This document shows, in pieces, positions 62,432-64,000 of a stretch of 64,000 bases of DNA. Both the position numbers and the translations under genes were made by a program. The stretch lies in contig FNSS01000001.1 in assembly GCA_900104855.1 (NCBI GenBank), positions 4,340,001 to 4,404,000 on the forward strand. The letters run 5' to 3'. The stretch's first letter is position 1. Each line of letters begins with the position of its first letter. This stretch comes from Rhizobiales bacterium GAS188 (GTDB lineage: Bacteria > Pseudomonadota > Alphaproteobacteria > Rhizobiales > Beijerinckiaceae). The notes beneath the pieces were generated by a model that had not been told where the DNA came from, did no database searches, and saw only the letters and a program-made list of their open reading frames with translations.

Positions 62432-64000
62432 ATGCTACGATCCGGCGAACTCGCCCTTATCGAACGTCTCGTTGCGGAGATGACGCTCGAAGAGAAGCTC
62501 GGTCAGCTGACCATGGTCAGCGCCGAGCTCATCCAAACCGGCCCGACTTCCGCGCCCATCACGCCCAAATTGATCAGGGAGGGACGAATTGGGAGCCTTC
62601 TCAATCTCTGGGGTGCCGAGCGGGTGCGCGAGGTGCAGCGGCTCGCCGTCGAGGAATCGCGTCTCAAGATTCCGCTCTTCTTCGGCTTGGACGTGGTGCA
62701 TGGGCTCAAGACCATCTTTCCGATTCCGCTCGGCGAAAGCTGTGCCTTCGATCCCGGGCTTTGGGAGCGAACGGCGCGGGCAGCAGCGGAGGAAACAGCC
62801 GCCGCCGGCGTCGACCTGACTTTCGCGCCCATGCTCGATGTCGCGCGCGATCCGCGCTGGGGACGGACCGTCGAGGGGCCCGGAGAGGACACATTTGTGG
62901 CTTCGCGCTTCGCGGAAGCCAAGGTACGCGGCTTCCAGTCGCCGCATCTCGGTGACGCAAGGGCGGTCGCTGCGACCGCCAAGCATCTTGCGGCTTACGG
63001 AGCCGTGCAGGCCGGCCGGGAATATGCTTCGGTCGACATCTCCCAACGGCAATTGCACGAGATCTATCTGCCGCCCTTCCGCGCGGCCGTGGAAGCCGGC
63101 GTCGCGGCGATCATGCCAGCTTTCACGGATCTGGACGGCACCCCAATGACGGCCAATGCGGCCATATTGCGCGATCTCGTGCGTGGCCAATGGGGCTTCT
63201 CCGGCGTCATGATCAGCGATTACGGGTCGGTCGCCGAGCTTATCCCACACGGGGTCGCCGCGGATCTCGCCGACGCCGCAGCGCTTGCGCTCACCGCCGG
63301 CGTCGATATCGACATGATGGGCGGCGGCGCCTATTCGGAAGGGCTGCCGCGCGCCTTGGAGCGCGGCAAGGTGACGCTCGACGCCATCGACGCGGCCGTC
63401 CGGCGCGTGCTCGAGCTGAAGGCGAGACTGGGCCTGTTCGAGGACCCCTACAGGCGCTGCGGGACCGGGCGTCCGCCCGAGGTTGGCGACGCCGATGCCA
63501 AGCGCCGGGATCTCGCCCGCGAGGCCGGCCGCCGTTCGATCGTGCTGCTGAAGAATCGGAACGGCGTCTTGCCGCTCCGCGATCATAGCGGCTCGGTCGC
63601 CGTCATTGGCCCACTCGCCGACGCCAGTGGCGCCTTGCAGGATCAGGGGAAGGCTGCCGGGACCGCCGGCAAGGCGATTGCCGTTCTGGATGGGCTGCGC
63701 GACGCGCTGCCCGATGCCGCGATCTCTTTCACCCCCGGTTGCGGGGTCGACCGGATCGAGGACAGCGCCAAGGCGAAGGCGCTCGACTTGGCGCGGCGAA
63801 ACGATGTCGTCGTGCTTTGCCTCGGCGAGACCCCGGCGATGAGCGGAGAAGCCGCGAGCCGCGCGCGCCCGGGCCTGCCTGAGGCTCAATGCGAGCTCGC
63901 GCGGGCCGTCATCGCGCTCGAGAAACCGGTGGTCGTCCTGTTGTTCTCGGGCCGCCCCCTCGTCCTGCCCGATTGGCTGGCGGAACGGGCCGAGGCACTC
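62432..64000 (+). CDS. Glycoside hydrolase family 3 beta-glucosidase (C-terminal part beyond window)
   Basis: About 523 residues are visible, starting MLRSGELALI with AAGGA 8-9 nt upstream; no signal peptide, so it is cytoplasmic or the export signal is unusual. GH3 motifs are in order: EEKLGQL (about 19-25), FGLDVVHG, FAPMLDVARDPRWGRTVEGPGED (catalytic-site Arg/Glu region), AKHLAAYGAV, and SDYGSV with Asp263 as the nucleophile. The second GH3 domain begins at about 370 (SIVLLKNRNGVLPL). It is truncated by the window end at residue 523; related BglX proteins have about 720-760 residues. With the GH94 phosphorylase it probably degrades beta-linked gluco-oligosaccharides. Confidence 0.92.
   Translation, partial: MLRSGELALIERLVAEMTLEEKLGQLTMVSAELIQTGPTSAPITPKLIREGRIGSLLNLWGAERVREVQRLAVEESRLKIPLFFGLDVVHGLKTIFPIPLGESCAFDPGLWERTARAAAEETAAAGVDLTFAPMLDVARDPRWGRTVEGPGEDTFVASRFAEAKVRGFQSPHLGDARAVAATAKHLAAYGAVQAGREYASVDISQRQLHEIYLPPFRAAVEAGVAAIMPAFTDLDGTPMTANAAILRDLVRGQWGFSGVMISDYGSVAELIPHGVAADLADAAALALTAGVDIDMMGGGAYSEGLPRALERGKVTLDAIDAAVRRVLELKARLGLFEDPYRRCGTGRPPEVGDADAKRRDLAREAGRRSIVLLKNRNGVLPLRDHSGSVAVIGPLADASGALQDQGKAAGTAGKAIAVLDGLRDALPDAAISFTPGCGVDRIEDSAKAKALDLARRNDVVVLCLGETPAMSGEAASRARPGLPEAQCELARAVIALEKPVVVLLFSGRPLVLPDWLAERAEAL

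Noticed and set aside
62435-63889. 484-codon minus-strand reading opposite the GH3 gene
   Set aside because: The plus strand carries a continuous GH3 domain with catalytic motifs and a ribosome site; the minus-strand translation has no recognisable motif.

Overview
The window is GC-rich and almost fully coding. It looks like the chromosome of an alphaproteobacterium, probably of the Rhizobiales type. The evidence is an ExoP-like fused Wzz/BY-kinase, an ExoF-like export protein with a long coiled coil, DUF4214-bearing secreted proteins, several type I secretion systems (T1SS) and a GH94-type phosphorylase. The genus cannot be fixed from sequence alone. No rRNA, tRNA or CRISPR array was seen.

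Layout. (1) 1-9413, minus strand: an exopolysaccharide operon running GT4 glycosyltransferase > O-antigen-ligase-like protein > AsnB > Wzz/BY-kinase > nucleotidyltransferase/thymidylate-kinase-like fusion > P-loop kinase > Wzx-type flippase (cut by the window edge). (2) 9866-12457, plus strand: a secreted propeller-like protein and an ExoF/Wza-like export protein. (3) 12496-22616, minus strand: sugar nucleotidyltransferase > scar pseudogene > giant protein 1 (1285 aa) > HlyB-type ABC > HlyD > HldE. (4) 23290-35547, minus strand: DegT aminotransferase > priming sugar transferase > LegB-like dehydratase > TPR-sulfotransferase > giant protein 2 (2467 aa), followed by an IS3 remnant. (5) 35997-47669, minus strand: HlyB-type ABC > HlyD > (unexplained 668 bp) > giant protein 3 (1531 aa) > TPR-glycosyltransferase > deleted methyltransferase > APS-kinase/nucleotidyltransferase fusion. 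(6) 48071-51051, minus strand: cytochrome b/ethylbenzene-dehydrogenase-like fusion plus ferredoxin reductase. (7) 51415-57029: a two-repeat protein of unknown family, divergent from a PrtD/PrtE-type T1SS. (8) 57159-64000: GH94-like phosphorylase and an SbmA-like ABC protein with a degraded ATPase site, divergent from a GH3 beta-glucosidase.

The main result is that regions 3, 4 and 5 look like three paralogous modules. Each carries one giant beta-helix/Ig-repeat protein. Each is preceded by the same two-part upstream element (an inverted repeat TACTCA-N4-TAGGTA, a TTAGC box about 28 bp further on, then a TATAGC -10-like box). A weaker copy stands before the exopolysaccharide operon. Around the giants lie genes for secretion (two HlyB/HlyD pairs), ADP-heptose synthesis (HldE), a TPR protein with a GT9-like domain, a TPR-sulfotransferase, an APS-kinase-like protein and nucleotide-sugar enzymes. 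I infer a co-regulated surface system in which T1SS-exported giant adhesins may be glycosylated and/or sulfated. The co-location is visible in the sequence; the modification chemistry is a hypothesis. Duplication, internal deletion, an IS remnant, about 690 bp of perfect identity between giants 2 and 3 and a five-copy 642-bp tandem repeat show that the locus has been strongly reshaped by recombination.
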